Shown here: one piece after another, positions 53,981-63,452 of the stretch
Layout: each line of letters starts with the position of its first letter
How positions within the stretch are numbered: position 1 is the stretch's first letter
Assembly (NCBI GenBank): GCA_012518815.1
Contig: JAAYRK010000003.1
Span: 1 to 64,000, forward strand
Origin: Candidatus Epulonipiscium sp.
Lineage (GTDB): Bacteria; Bacillota; Clostridia; Lachnospirales; Defluviitaleaceae
DNA: 64,000 nucleotides
Reading direction: 5' to 3'
The notes under the pieces: generated by a model
The model's input: only the letters and a program-made list of their open reading frames with translations
Databases searched by the model: none
What the model was told of the DNA's origin: nothing
Program-made: the position numbers and the translations under genes

Positions 53981-55309
53981 TTATTCCCCATAAAGAATAT
54001 TATTCATTTGTTCTAAAACTTCATTTATATTAAAGTTTTCTTCAACTCTTTGCATTAGAAAATCATTAATTCCTTTAATTTTTGACATTGCCTCATCTAT
54101 TTCTTCATTACTGCCTTTCACATAAGCACCTATATTAATTAAATCTTCTGCATCTCTATATACTGCAATTAATTTTTTTATTTCATATGCCATTTCCTTA
54201 TGTTTACTATCTACAATATCATTCATTACCCTTGATACACTTTGAAGAACATCTATAGCTGGATAATGATTTCTATTAGCGATTTTTCTGGATAAGACTA
54301 TATGTCCATCCAATATTCCTCTAGCAGTATCTGTTACAGGTTCTGTTAAATCATCACCATCAACTAAAACTGTATACAAGCCAGTAATTGAGCCTTTATC
54401 AGAATTACCTGCTCTTTCTAAGAGCTTAGGCATAACTGCAAAAACTGAAGGAGTATATCCTCTTGATACAGGAGGTTCTCCTATGGCTAATCCCACTTCT
54501 CGTTGAGCCATTGCAAATCGTGTTAAAGAATCCATAAGAAGTAATACATCTTTTCCTTCATCACGAAAATATTCAGCAATTGCTGTCGCAGTTTGAGCGG
54601 CTTTTAAACGAATTAATGCAGGTTGGTCAGAAGTTGCTACAACAAGAACAGAACGTTTAAGTCCTTCTTCTTTTAAGTCTTTTTCAATAAATTCTCTTAC
54701 TTCTCTTCCTCTTTCTCCTATTAATGCGATAACATTTAAATCTGCTTTAGTATTTCTAGCAATCATTCCTAGTAGTGTGCTTTTTCCTACGCCACTTCCA
54801 GAAAAAATACCTAACCTTTGTCCTTTTCCTACAGTTAAAAGACCATCAATTGCCTTAACACCCAAAGGTAATATTTCATTAATTCGTTTTCGCTTTAAAG
54901 GATTAGGAGGTTGATTTTGTATAGTATATTTAATGTCTGAATTTGACAATTCTTTCCCATCCATAGCTTGTCCTAAGCCATTTAAAACTCTTCCAAGTAA
55001 ATGATAACCAATGGCAACATTTAAGCTTGATTTAGAAGTTTCAATAATACTGCCAGGACCTATTCCAGACATTTCTCCTAATGGCATTAATAAGATTCTG
55101 TTATTTCTAAAACCTACAACTTCTGCCATTATGGCATCTGTTTCATTTTGCGAATGAATAAAGCAGAGGTCACCAACATTACAAACAGGCCCTATAGATT
55201 CAATAGTTAAACCTACAACTTGCGATACTCTTCCCTGATATTTAAAATAATCTTTATCTAGTACAGTTTTATATTTGTCAATGTTGATTGTACTCAAGCC
55301 CTCACCCAT
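53981..55309 (-). CDS. fliI: flagellum-specific ATPase FliI
   Basis: Export ATPase, related to F1 beta/T3SS ATPases. The 442 residues include Walker A GIFSGSGVGKSTLLGMI, GERGREVREFIE, DVLLLMDSLTRFAMAQREVGLAIGEPP (Walker B region) and PVTDTARGILDGHIVLSR. The start ATG at 55309 has only a weak AAAG site; a TTG four codons later is possible. It lies 9 bases after fliH. Confidence 0.97.
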   Translation of the reverse strand: MGEGLSTINIDKYKTVLDKDYFKYQGRVSQVVGLTIESIGPVCNVGDLCFIHSQNETDAIMAEVVGFRNNRILLMPLGEMSGIGPGSIIETSKSSLNVAIGYHLLGRVLNGLGQAMDGKELSNSDIKYTIQNQPPNPLKRKRINEILPLGVKAIDGLLTVGKGQRLGIFSGSGVGKSTLLGMIARNTKADLNVIALIGERGREVREFIEKDLKEEGLKRSVLVVATSDQPALIRLKAAQTATAIAEYFRDEGKDVLLLMDSLTRFAMAQREVGLAIGEPPVSRGYTPSVFAVMPKLLERAGNSDKGSITGLYTVLVDGDDLTEPVTDTARGILDGHIVLSRKIANRNHYPAIDVLQSVSRVMNDIVDSKHKEMAYEIKKLIAVYRDAEDLINIGAYVKGSNEEIDEAMSKIKGINDFLMQRVEENFNINEVLEQMNNILYGE

Positions 55310-55318
55310 TCTTTAAAA

Positions 55319-56056
55319 TCAATAATCCATAATAGAAAGTAACTCTTCTTTTAAGCCCTCAAATTGGACTCCTAAACTACAGTCAATATTTCCAAAATCA
55401 GTTTCAATGATACAATCTGAAAAAGATAAGGATGAATCTTTTATAATTTCGATGTTATTATCAATTCCCAAATCTTCCAAAATCTCATCTTTTGATTCTA
55501 TGACATAAGGATAATCCTTTTCGGAAACTCGAATTGTAACTTTGTCGCTTCCTTCATTTATTTGAGAGAAGCCTTTTTTAATTAGATAGGAAATATGCTT
55601 AGTATTCGTTTTTATAGTATTACCTAATAATTTTTCTAAAATATCAATAATCAACTGAACCATTTGAGGTTCTATTTCATTGATTATTTTTTCCTTTTCT
55701 AATAGTGCTTTTTCTAATTCCTTTTTAGCTTTACTTAGAATTATGTCGCCTTCCTCGACTCCTTTTCGCAATCCTTCTTCATAACCTTTTTTATATGCTT
55801 CTTCCTTGACTTCAATTATTAATGCTTCTGCATCTTTATTAGCCTTATCTAATATCCTAGCCGCTGCTTTTTCTGCTTCATGGATCATTCTATCAGCATC
55901 TTGTCTTGCTTTTTCTAAAATATTCTGAGTCATAATTTCAGCCGAAGTATCATCAATTGTAATTATTTCTTCCTTTGGAAATTCTTCATTTGTTTTTATC
56001 TCTATAGTGTTTTCGTGATTAAAATTTACAGCAGGACTTTTTATGACATTAGACAA
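55319..56056 (-). CDS. fliH: flagellar assembly protein FliH
   Basis: Regulator and stator-like partner of FliI. The 245 residues have an Ala/Glu-rich helical stretch with GxxxG-like spacing (KKGYEEGLRKGVEEGDII, about 90-107) and a C-terminal vacuolar-ATPase-E-like domain. The start is a TTG at 56056, overlapping the fliG stop region, with GGAGGTG about 10 bases upstream; I see no other good start. Identification rests on composition and the fliG-fliH-fliI order. Confidence 0.92.
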   Translation of the reverse strand: MSNVIKSPAVNFNHENTIEIKTNEEFPKEEIITIDDTSAEIMTQNILEKARQDADRMIHEAEKAAARILDKANKDAEALIIEVKEEAYKKGYEEGLRKGVEEGDIILSKAKKELEKALLEKEKIINEIEPQMVQLIIDILEKLLGNTIKTNTKHISYLIKKGFSQINEGSDKVTIRVSEKDYPYVIESKDEILEDLGIDNNIEIIKDSSLSFSDCIIETDFGNIDCSLGVQFEGLKEELLSIMDY

Positions 56057-57062
56057 TTATTTCGTCACCTCCACCTCTGGAAATAACAATTTCGCCAACT
56101 TCTTCAAGCTTTCTTATGACATTAACAATTTTTTGTTGAGCGTCTTCGACATCTCTTAATCGTACAGGACCCATGTATTCCATATCTTCCTGTATCATAG
56201 CGGAAAGTCGTTTAGAAAGGTTTGCGAAAACAACATTTTTGACTTCATCGCCGGAACCTTTTAATGCAATTGCTAAATCGTTATTATCAACTTCTCTAAG
56301 AATTCTTTGAATTGACCTGCTATCTAAGGTAATAATATCTTCAAATACAAACATTTTCTTCTTAATTTCTTCAGCTAATTCAGTATCTTCTACTTCTAAA
56401 GTTTCCATAATATATTTTTCTGTTCCTCTATCAACAGAGTTAATGATATCAACAATTGCATCTACACCACCGACAGCAGTAAAGTCTTCAGTTACTAAGG
56501 CAGACAATTTTTTCTCAAGCACTCTTTCAACTTCTTTAATGATGTCTGGCGATGTCCTATCCATTAAAGCTATCCTTCTTGCAACATCTGGTTGTTTATC
56601 CTGTGGTAAAGATGCTAATACCGTAGCAGCCTGATTTGGTTTTAAATAAGATAAAATTAATGCTATTGCTTGAGGATGCTCATTTTGAATAAAGTTTAAT
56701 AATTGAGAAGCATCTGTTTTTCTTACAAATTCGAAAGGTCTAACTTGAAGAGAAACAGTAAGTTTATTAATAACTTCTATCGCTTTTTCACTACCTAAAG
56801 CCTTTTCAAGAATTTGTTTAGCGTAAGATATACCTCCTTCAGCAATATATTGCTGTGCTAAACATACTTGATAGAATTCATCTAAAACTTTTTCTTTCAT
56901 TTGTGGGGAAACAGTACGAATATTTGCTATTTCTAAAGTTAATTGCTCGATTTCTTCTTCTCTTAAATGTTTAAATATCCGAGCTGATTTTTCAGGTCCT
57001 AATGCAATAAGAAGCATAGCTGCTTTTTCTCTACCTGAATACTCCTCCTTCAAACTTGCCAT
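56049..57062 (-). CDS. fliG: flagellar motor switch protein FliG
   Basis: C-ring rotor protein that contacts the stator. The 337 residues include REKAAMLLIALGPEKSARIFKHL, the EHPQ motif in NEHPQAIALILSYLKP (about 131-134), and the C-terminal torque helix region LRDVEDAQQKIVNVIRKLEEVGEIVI. The ATG at 57062 has GGGAGTG upstream. It lies 6 bases after fliF. Confidence 0.97.
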   Translation of the reverse strand: MASLKEEYSGREKAAMLLIALGPEKSARIFKHLREEEIEQLTLEIANIRTVSPQMKEKVLDEFYQVCLAQQYIAEGGISYAKQILEKALGSEKAIEVINKLTVSLQVRPFEFVRKTDASQLLNFIQNEHPQAIALILSYLKPNQAATVLASLPQDKQPDVARRIALMDRTSPDIIKEVERVLEKKLSALVTEDFTAVGGVDAIVDIINSVDRGTEKYIMETLEVEDTELAEEIKKKMFVFEDIITLDSRSIQRILREVDNNDLAIALKGSGDEVKNVVFANLSKRLSAMIQEDMEYMGPVRLRDVEDAQQKIVNVIRKLEEVGEIVISRGGGDEIIV

Positions 57063-57068
57063 CTATAT

Positions 57069-58709
57069 TCACTCCCATTCTTCGCTTAACCAATTGCGTA
57101 GAAGACTTGCTACTGCTTCAGGTTTTTCGTCGACAAATTTATCAATTTGCTTTTTGATTTCAGATTCTTCATTATACTCAATCGAATCAAGTTCTTCAGG
57201 AATAATTTGAGAACTTTCGAGCATTTCTTCTACAGATAATTCAGGTTCAATTTCTGTGATTTCCATCGGTTCTGCTTTTCTTATTAGTGCATATGCTAAT
57301 AATGCTATGAGTACAAATAGAATTCCTAGCAAAATGTATTCATTGTAAGATCTTGGAATAATTTCCTTGTCGATAAAAACAGGAACTTCATATCCAAGAA
57401 TTTCTACATTACTTACATTTAAACCTGATGCATTAGCTACCAAATTATGGAGCTGCGGATATTCATTATCAATATTAATAATTGAAGGAGTTGATTTAAT
57501 ACGATACTTAAACTCTTCCCAGCTTTCTCCTTCCCGCAAAGCATTTACATCATTTGAACCACGGGTATTTTCTAATTGTTCCTGATTATAAATTTTATCT
57601 CTTAATACTACCACAGATATATTAGATTCATCTGTTATAACTGAGCCGATACTCTTTTCAAGTTCTGTATATTTTTTATCTAATTCATACTTAATTTCAC
57701 TTTGATTTTCTTTAGCTTCGTATCTATTTTCATCACCCATTACATATTCTGGGGTACCAAGATCATTAGCAGCTAAACCTGGTTCGTCTCCTGTAGCCCC
57801 ACCACTTGCTTTTCTTGTAGAAATATTTTCATAAGAAACAAGTCCTTTTTTATCTCCTTCTATAGGAGAACTAACAACTTCTTGTTTTTCTCTATATTGA
57901 TCAAAGTTTAATACTAGATTTGGTGTCACCCTAACATCATCAAATAAGGGGCCTAGTATTGAAATAACTTTTCTTTCAATTTCTCTTTCAGCAGTAAGCT
58001 TTCTTTCCTGTTGTTCATCCATGTTAACACCAGGTGTATCATAATCATCAAAAAATAAAACATTACCCTTGTTATCAATAATTCTTACATTTTTTACATC
58101 TAAATTTTTAACACTACCAGCTACGTAATGGGCAATCCCCATAATTTGCTTTTTTGTTAATTGATTTTTTAAATTTAGTTTTACACTAGCTCTAGCTTCT
58201 TGATTAGCAGTTAAGAAAAAATTGTCATCACTTGGAATAACCAAGTGAACATCTGCTGATTCAACACCTTCAATTGTTGAAATCTCCATAGCTAATTTTT
58301 GTTGTTCAGCTTCTTTTAATTTTGCTTTTTTCTCCGTTTCAGTAGTTCCCATACTATTATCTAAGGCATCCTCAAAGGTAAAGCCGCTATCAGGAACTTG
58401 TTCCATTGCCAATTCCATTTTTGCTTTGGCGTAATCTTCCTTTTTTACCTCTATGGATGTACCCTGTTCGTTAGTCTGATTATATATATTTGCAGCATCT
58501 AACACTTCTTTAATTTCTGCAGTTTGGGAATGAGTTAACTCTTCATTAAATAATCTCACCATTTTAGGTCTAGTTGTAATAAAAATAGCAACTCCTAAAG
58601 AAAGAACTATAAATAATGCTATAAGTCCTAATCTTATCTTTTGTTCTTTATTAAATTTATTCCAGTATTCAGTAATTTGCTCTGATATTTTAGAAAGCGT
58701 TTCTTGCAT
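57069..58709 (-). CDS. fliF: flagellar MS-ring protein FliF
   Basis: Forms the membrane MS ring on which the basal body is built. The 546 residues have a first membrane helix (IRLGLIALFIVLSLGVAIF, about 25-43), the secretin-like periplasmic-side domains with VESADVHLVIPSDDNFF and RVTPNLVLNFDQYREKQE, and a second membrane helix (YILLGILFVLIALLAYALI, about 450-468). The C-terminal FliG-binding peptide follows (VASLLRNWLSEEWE). The ATG at 58709 has GAGGTG. It lies 47 bases after fliE. Confidence 0.97.
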   Translation of the reverse strand: MQETLSKISEQITEYWNKFNKEQKIRLGLIALFIVLSLGVAIFITTRPKMVRLFNEELTHSQTAEIKEVLDAANIYNQTNEQGTSIEVKKEDYAKAKMELAMEQVPDSGFTFEDALDNSMGTTETEKKAKLKEAEQQKLAMEISTIEGVESADVHLVIPSDDNFFLTANQEARASVKLNLKNQLTKKQIMGIAHYVAGSVKNLDVKNVRIIDNKGNVLFFDDYDTPGVNMDEQQERKLTAEREIERKVISILGPLFDDVRVTPNLVLNFDQYREKQEVVSSPIEGDKKGLVSYENISTRKASGGATGDEPGLAANDLGTPEYVMGDENRYEAKENQSEIKYELDKKYTELEKSIGSVITDESNISVVVLRDKIYNQEQLENTRGSNDVNALREGESWEEFKYRIKSTPSIINIDNEYPQLHNLVANASGLNVSNVEILGYEVPVFIDKEIIPRSYNEYILLGILFVLIALLAYALIRKAEPMEITEIEPELSVEEMLESSQIIPEELDSIEYNEESEIKKQIDKFVDEKPEAVASLLRNWLSEEWE

Positions 58710-58756
58710 TTGTTCACCTCATTTCTGTACAAAATTAGTATTATCAGCTTATAGGA

Positions 58757-59062
58757 TTATAAATTAATTCTCATAATTTCGTTGTAAGCTTCCAATACTT
58801 TATTTGTGATTTGTACAGTAAATTGAAGTGCAATATTTGCTTTTTCCTGTGCAATCATAACATTATGTATATTATCAGTTCTTCCAATAATAAAATCCAA
58901 ACTAATTTGTTCAGCTTCTTTTTGAAGAGAATTAGTTTGCTCAATTAATCCTATAGCAGCTTTATAAAAATCTTCAAAAGCTATGCTTTCTCTATTAACT
59001 TTTACATTACTATCATAATGACTATCTAAGGAATTAGTAAAATTCCTGCTTTCTATCTTCAT
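58757..59062 (-). CDS. fliE: flagellar hook-basal body protein FliE
   Basis: Rod-base adaptor linking the MS ring to the proximal rod. About 101 residues from the second ATG at 59062, six bases after GGGGG; the first ATG at 59068 abuts that site. The family pattern IHNVMIAQEKANIALQFTVQITNKVLEAYNEIMRI covers the C-terminal third and is complete. It lies 24 bases after flgC in the usual flgB-flgC-fliE order. Confidence 0.95.
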   Translation of the reverse strand: MKIESRNFTNSLDSHYDSNVKVNRESIAFEDFYKAAIGLIEQTNSLQKEAEQISLDFIIGRTDNIHNVMIAQEKANIALQFTVQITNKVLEAYNEIMRINL

Positions 59063-59086
59063 GTACATCCCCCTAAATTAGATAAA

Positions 59087-59527
59087 TTAACGACCTATTT
59101 CCAATGCTTTCAACGCCATACTTTTATTGGTATTTATTGCTGTAACATTAGCTTCATACGAGCGGTTTGCAGAAATCATATTAACCATCTCTTCAATTAT
59201 ATTTACATTTGGCATTCGGACATATCCGTTTTCATCTGCATCAGGATGCTCGGGGTCATAAACAGTTTGAAAATCACTATTGTCCTCTACAATAGCAGAA
59301 ACTCTTACCCCAGAACTATTGTGTTGCTCTATGCTGTTTTTTAAAACCGTGCTAAAAGGAACTTGTTCCTTTCTCTCTTCAAATAAAACAGTTTTCCTTC
59401 TATATGGCTCTCCGTTTTCAGTTCTAGTTGTATTGATATTAGCAATATTTTGAGAAATAATATCCATTCTTAATCTTTGAGCTGTTAAACCACTAGCACT
59501 TACATTCATTGATCTAAAAAACGACAT
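59087..59527 (-). CDS. flgC: flagellar basal body rod protein FlgC
   Basis: Proximal rod subunit. The 146 residues have the rod-family N-terminus FFRSMNVSASGLTAQRLRMDIISQNIANINTTRT and the C-terminal GYVRMPNVNIIEEMVNMISANRSYEANVTAINTNKSMALKALEIG, both complete when read. The ATG at 59527 has GGAGTGAG. It lies 11 bases after flgB. Confidence 0.97.
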   Translation of the reverse strand: MSFFRSMNVSASGLTAQRLRMDIISQNIANINTTRTENGEPYRRKTVLFEERKEQVPFSTVLKNSIEQHNSSGVRVSAIVEDNSDFQTVYDPEHPDADENGYVRMPNVNIIEEMVNMISANRSYEANVTAINTNKSMALKALEIGR

Positions 59528-59538
59528 AATCTCACTCC

Positions 59539-59910
59539 TTATCTAGTGTTGTTTAATACTATGTTGATCCGCTTAAATTCATGAGATACTTGGCTAATCA
59601 AGGTGTTATATCTAATGCTGTTTTTTACCATTTCAACCATTTCAACATCAATATCTACATTATTTTCATCGATTCGTGTTTGCAAATTATCATTTTTTAC
59701 TACAATTCTTGGTTTAACATTTTCCAACTTTTTCTTGTTTTTTGAGTTGACTGCATCTGCTAAAATTTTTTCAAATTCGACATCTTTTCTTTTATACTTT
59801 GGCGTATCTGCGTTAGCAATATTTCCGGAAATAATCTCATTTCTAAGCCACGAAGCATCAAGTGCCTTTTCAAAAATGTCAACGTTTGAATTTAACCGGT
59901 TAAACAGCAT
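59539..59910 (-). CDS. flgB: flagellar basal body rod protein FlgB
   Basis: Proximal rod subunit and first gene of the fla/che operon. It has 123 residues from the ATG at 59910, preceded by GGGAGGGG at good spacing; an in-frame start at 59925 lies upstream of that site. ALDASWLRNEIISGNIANADTPKYKRKDVEFE and the C-terminal VEMVKNSIRYNTLISQVSHEFKRI are family features. The leader from the promoter at 60030-60058 is about 110 bases long and AT-rich; I see no riboswitch in it. Confidence 0.96.
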   Translation of the reverse strand: MLFNRLNSNVDIFEKALDASWLRNEIISGNIANADTPKYKRKDVEFEKILADAVNSKNKKKLENVKPRIVVKNDNLQTRIDENNVDIDVEMVEMVKNSIRYNTLISQVSHEFKRINIVLNNTR

Positions 59911-60029
59911 TCTAACCCCTCCCATGACTTGTTAATCATACTATATACTAAAAAACCCAGGACTGTATTTTAATATATTAATTTTCAATCTTCTAAGCAT
60001 TTAAAAAATAAAATTCGACTTTTATTATC

Positions 60030-60058
60030 ATTATATACATTTAACAATAAAAGAGCAA
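60030..60058 (-). promoter_or_regulatory. sigma-A promoter for the flgB-fla/che operon
   Basis: TTGCTC (60053-60058) is followed after 17 bases by a perfect TATAAT (60030-60035) on the minus strand. It lies in the 346-base gap between flgB and codY. Outside this promoter and the codY terminator, that gap is only AT-rich sequence with no gene, tRNA or riboswitch I can support. Confidence 0.75.
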
Positions 60059-60230
60059 CATAATTATATTGAGAAATTTGTCCCATGTACTTATTTTTTT
60101 GTATAAATTTAATATATTTCATTATCTATTTAAATCAATAAAAGTAATATGTTTATAAAAAAATGTTTAAAATTGACACAACAACACATTTTATTAGCTT
60201 TATATTTAGATATCAATAGTAAAAAAATAT

Positions 60231-60258
60231 AAAAAAAAAGTGGCAAGCCACTTTTTTT
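60231..60258 (-). terminator. intrinsic terminator after codY
   Basis: AGTGG-CTTG-CCACT (60239-60252) has a CUUG tetraloop and flanking A-U pairs, and is followed on the minus strand by a run of nine U residues. It overlaps the codY stop codon, so termination is immediate and isolates codY from the flagellar operon. Confidence 0.92.
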
Positions 60259-61033
60259 AATTTCTAAGCTTATTTAATTCATCTAAAAGCACATCGTTTA
60301 ATACTTTAATATATGTTCCTTTCATACCTAATGAACGAGATTCAATTACTCCTGCACTTTCAAATTTTCTAAGAGCATTTACAATTACTGATCTAGTAAT
60401 TCCTACTCTATCAGCAATTTTACTTGCTACTAAAAGACCTTCGTTTCCGTCTAACTCTTCAAAGATATGAAGAATAGCCTCTAATTCAGAATATGATAAG
60501 GTAGCAATGGCTGAATTTACAATAGCAGTCTTTCTAAGTTCTTCAGCAGATTCTTCAGTTTTAGAACGAAGGATTTCAAGGCCTACTACAGTAGCTCCAT
60601 ATTCTCCTAGTATTAAATCATCTGTACTATACTCTCCATTCTCTTTATATATTAAGAGAGTCCCTAGTCTTTCGCCACCAGCACTAATAGGAATAACAGT
60701 GCTAATTAAATTATCATAAATTTTTTTGTCATCGGACATAGGAAATTCTGATAATGAAACATTTTCTTTAGTCTCAATAATTCTTAACAAATAGTCATTA
60801 AAATTAGTATCAACACTGTTTCCAACTTCAGTATTTTCTGATTCAAACAATTTGCTTGATGAATTTGAATAATTTGAGCCCAAAATTTTTCCTTTCTTAC
60901 TTATTACTAGTGTACTGGATTCTAATACTTCATTTAGTACTCTACATATATCGTTAAAAATAACCGGCTCAGATCCAGAACGTTGCAGCAAATAATTTAA
61001 CTTTCTAGTTTTTTCCAATAATACTACTGACAT
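60257..61033 (-). CDS. codY: GTP- and branched-chain-amino-acid-sensing repressor CodY
   Basis: Global nutrient regulator of Firmicutes. The 258 residues comprise an N-terminal GAF-like ligand-binding domain ([16 protein letters not shown] opening, about 1-155) and a C-terminal winged helix with [67 protein letters not shown] (helix-turn-helix about 200-225), each part readable. The ATG at 61033 has AGGAGG. In Bacillus codY is also next to the flagellar operon, but there trmFO, xerC and hslVU precede it; those are missing here. Confidence 0.97.
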   Translation of the reverse strand: MSVVLLEKTRKLNYLLQRSGSEPVIFNDICRVLNEVLESSTLVISKKGKILGSNYSNSSSKLFESENTEVGNSVDTNFNDYLLRIIETKENVSLSEFPMSDDKKIYDNLISTVIPISAGGERLGTLLIYKENGEYSTDDLILGEYGATVVGLEILRSKTEESAEELRKTAIVNSAIATLSYSELEAILHIFEELDGNEGLLVASKIADRVGITRSVIVNALRKFESAGVIESRSLGMKGTYIKVLNDVLLDELNKLRN

Positions 61034-61189
61034 TTTATTCCTCCTTGTAAAATATGTTTTTTCTGTCTAGTATTATGTTCTAAAAATTCATACTTAATAC
61101 TTAAAAACGATTATTTTTTTTAAAATAGTTATTGTTATAATTGTTTCTCTTTTGTAAATAATTAGTTAATTCATTCAATTACACTAATT

Positions 61190-61218
61190 ATCATATCACT
61201 ATTTAATTAAAAACACAA
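61190..61218 (-). promoter_or_regulatory. candidate promoter for codY
   Basis: TTGTGT (61213-61218) is followed after 17 bases by TATGAT (61190-61195) on the minus strand, about 160 bases upstream of codY and downstream of the topA terminator. The -35 is weak. The rest of the 343-base topA-codY gap is AT-rich sequence in which I see no gene. Confidence 0.4.
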
Positions 61219-61283
61219 TATATTTAATAAATCTTACTGAAAGGTTTAGTAATTAAATTATTTACCGCAAATATATTATCATT

Positions 61284-61322
61284 AAAAATTAAAAAAAGCA
61301 ATAGTTTTTAGAAAACTATGCT
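61284..61322 (-). terminator. intrinsic terminator after topA
   Basis: A stem of AGC-ATAGTTTT pairing with AAAACTAT-GCT (61297-61322, one bulged base) is followed on the minus strand by UUUUUUU and a further U-rich tail. It lies about 55 bases after the topA stop. Confidence 0.75.
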
Positions 61323-61376
61323 TAAAAAAGTTTAGTAAGTTTATCGATTTACCCTAATTTGTTTTTATTTTACTTT

Positions 61377-63437
61377 TTATTCTAATTCTTTACTATACCT
61401 GCAGTCTTCATTACTACATATAGCAATTTTTTTCTTGCCTCCTTTTTCTAGCATATAACTATTACATTTAGGACATTTTTCATTTATTGGTTTATTCCAA
61501 GACATGAATTCACATTCAGGATTATTTTCGCAACCATAGTATTTTCTGCCTTTTTTTGTTTTCTTAATGATTATTTTCCCACCACATGATGGACAATCTA
61601 CACCTGCTTCTTCATATAGAGCTTTTGTGTTTCTACATTCAGGAAAACCTGGACAAGCTAAAAATTTACCATAGCGACCGTATTTAACAACCATATTTCT
61701 ACCACAATTTTCACAAATTATATCAGTTACTTCTTCTATATCAATATTTCCTATTTCTTCTTCAGCAGTTTTTAATGTTTCGCTAAAATTAGGATAAAAT
61801 TCTCTTATTACTTTTTTCCAAGGAATTTCTCCTCTTTCAACTTCATCAAGTTGCTCTTCCATATTAGCAGTAAAATCTACATCTACAATATCTTTAAAAT
61901 ATGACTTTAAAATATCAATTACAATTTCACCAAGTTCCGTTGGATAAATTACTTTATTTTCTTTTACTGCATATCCTCTATTAAAAAGGGTACTAATAGT
62001 AGGAGCGTAAGTACTAGGACGACCTACTCCATTTTCTTCTAAAGTTTTTACTAAAGTTGCTTCAGAAAATCTAGCTGGAGCTTGTGTAAAATGTTGCTTT
62101 CCTTCTAAGTAATCAAGTTGAAGTTCTTCATTTATATTAGTAGTAAAATTAATTTCTTCTTCTTTTTCTTTTTCTTTATTGTAAACAATAAGAAAACCTT
62201 CAAATTTTAATGTAGAACCAGAAGTAGTAAATATATAATCTCCTGCACTTACTTTAAGAGAAAAAGTATTATATACTGCTGGTGACATTTGACTAGCCAT
62301 AAATCTCTGCCAAATTAACTCATAAAGTTTATATTGATCATTAGTTAAAGAGTTCTTAATTGATTTAGGCTCTTTATCTATATAAGATGGCCTAATAGCT
62401 TCGTGGGCATCTTGACTTTTTCCCTTGCTTTTATAACTATATCCCTTTTCATTTAAATACTCTTTTCCAAAATTGCTTTCAATATATTTTTTTGCTTGTT
62501 CTTTAGCCTCTTCAGAAATTCTAACAGAATCAGTACGAATATAAGTGATAAGTCCTACTGTTCCTTCTCCTTCTATGTCTATTCCTTCATATAACTGTTG
62601 GGCTATTCTCATAGTCTTTGAAGTTGAAAAACCCAGGTATTTTGAAGCTTCTTGTTGAAGAGTACTAGTTGTAAAAGGAGCTACGGGTTTTTTAATACGC
62701 TCTCCTTTTTTAACTTCATCAATTTTATAACTTGCCTTTTTTATTTCACTAATTATTTCATCTGCTTTTTCTTTTGAATCAATTTCTATTTTTTTATCTT
62801 TAAGACCATAAAATTTTGATTCGATGCTTCTATTTTCCTTATCAACAAATTTTGCTTCTATACTCCAATATTCTTCAGGAATAAAATTGTTAATTTCTTC
62901 TTCTCTATCACATATCAATCTTAAAGCAACAGATTGAACCCTTCCAGCACTAAGCCCTTTTCTAATTTTTCTCCACAAAAGAGGACTTATTTGGTAGCCT
63001 ACAATTCTATCTAAAACTCTTCTTGCTTGTTGTGCGTCTACTAAATTCATATCAATTTCTCTAGCTTCCTTAATTGAATTTTTTACAGCATTTTTTGTAA
63101 TTTCGTTAAATGTTATTCTTTGAGTATTTTTTTTATCAAGTTTAAGTGCATGTATTAAGTGCCAAGAAATAGCTTCTCCTTCTCTATCTGGGTCTGTTGC
63201 TAGATATACTTTATCTGCAGTTTTAACAACTTTTCTTAATTTACTTAAAAGTTCTCCTTTCCCACGGATTGTTATATATTTAGGTTCAAAATCTTCCTCA
63301 ATATTTACGCCTAACTGACTCTTGGGTAAGTCTCTTACATGACCCATCGTTGCTTCTACTTTATATGATCTTCCAAGGAATTTTTTAATTGTTTTTGCTT
63401 TAGCAGGTGATTCTACTATAACTAGATAGTTTGCCAT
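61377..63437 (-). CDS. topA: DNA topoisomerase I (type IA)
   Basis: Relaxes negative supercoils. The 686 residues open with the Toprim domain (VIVESPAKAKTIKKFL, then TDPDREGEAISWHL). The catalytic Tyr lies in GLITYIRTDSVRIS (about residue 300). KSQDAHEAIRP and GVGRPSTYAPTI are also present. Three C-terminal zinc ribbons follow: CENCGRNM...CPGFPEC, CPSCGGKI...CENNPEC and CPKCNSYM...CSNEDC. The ATG at 63437 has GGAGGGG. It lies 15 bases after dprA and is followed by a terminator. Confidence 0.98.
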   Translation of the reverse strand: MANYLVIVESPAKAKTIKKFLGRSYKVEATMGHVRDLPKSQLGVNIEEDFEPKYITIRGKGELLSKLRKVVKTADKVYLATDPDREGEAISWHLIHALKLDKKNTQRITFNEITKNAVKNSIKEAREIDMNLVDAQQARRVLDRIVGYQISPLLWRKIRKGLSAGRVQSVALRLICDREEEINNFIPEEYWSIEAKFVDKENRSIESKFYGLKDKKIEIDSKEKADEIISEIKKASYKIDEVKKGERIKKPVAPFTTSTLQQEASKYLGFSTSKTMRIAQQLYEGIDIEGEGTVGLITYIRTDSVRISEEAKEQAKKYIESNFGKEYLNEKGYSYKSKGKSQDAHEAIRPSYIDKEPKSIKNSLTNDQYKLYELIWQRFMASQMSPAVYNTFSLKVSAGDYIFTTSGSTLKFEGFLIVYNKEKEKEEEINFTTNINEELQLDYLEGKQHFTQAPARFSEATLVKTLEENGVGRPSTYAPTISTLFNRGYAVKENKVIYPTELGEIVIDILKSYFKDIVDVDFTANMEEQLDEVERGEIPWKKVIREFYPNFSETLKTAEEEIGNIDIEEVTDIICENCGRNMVVKYGRYGKFLACPGFPECRNTKALYEEAGVDCPSCGGKIIIKKTKKGRKYYGCENNPECEFMSWNKPINEKCPKCNSYMLEKGGKKKIAICSNEDCRYSKELE

Positions 63438-63452
63438 ATTACCCCTCCATAA

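Noticed and set aside
59980-59994. A CodY-box-like half site (AATTTTCA) in the flgB leader
   Set aside because: Only one half matches the AATTTTCWGAAAATT consensus; several mismatches in the other half are expected by chance in such AT-rich DNA.
59926-60230. Possible c-di-GMP riboswitch upstream of the flgB operon, as in Clostridioides difficile
   Set aside because: The sequence is almost pure AT with none of the conserved GEMM purine-rich and tetraloop-receptor elements; only a promoter is supported.
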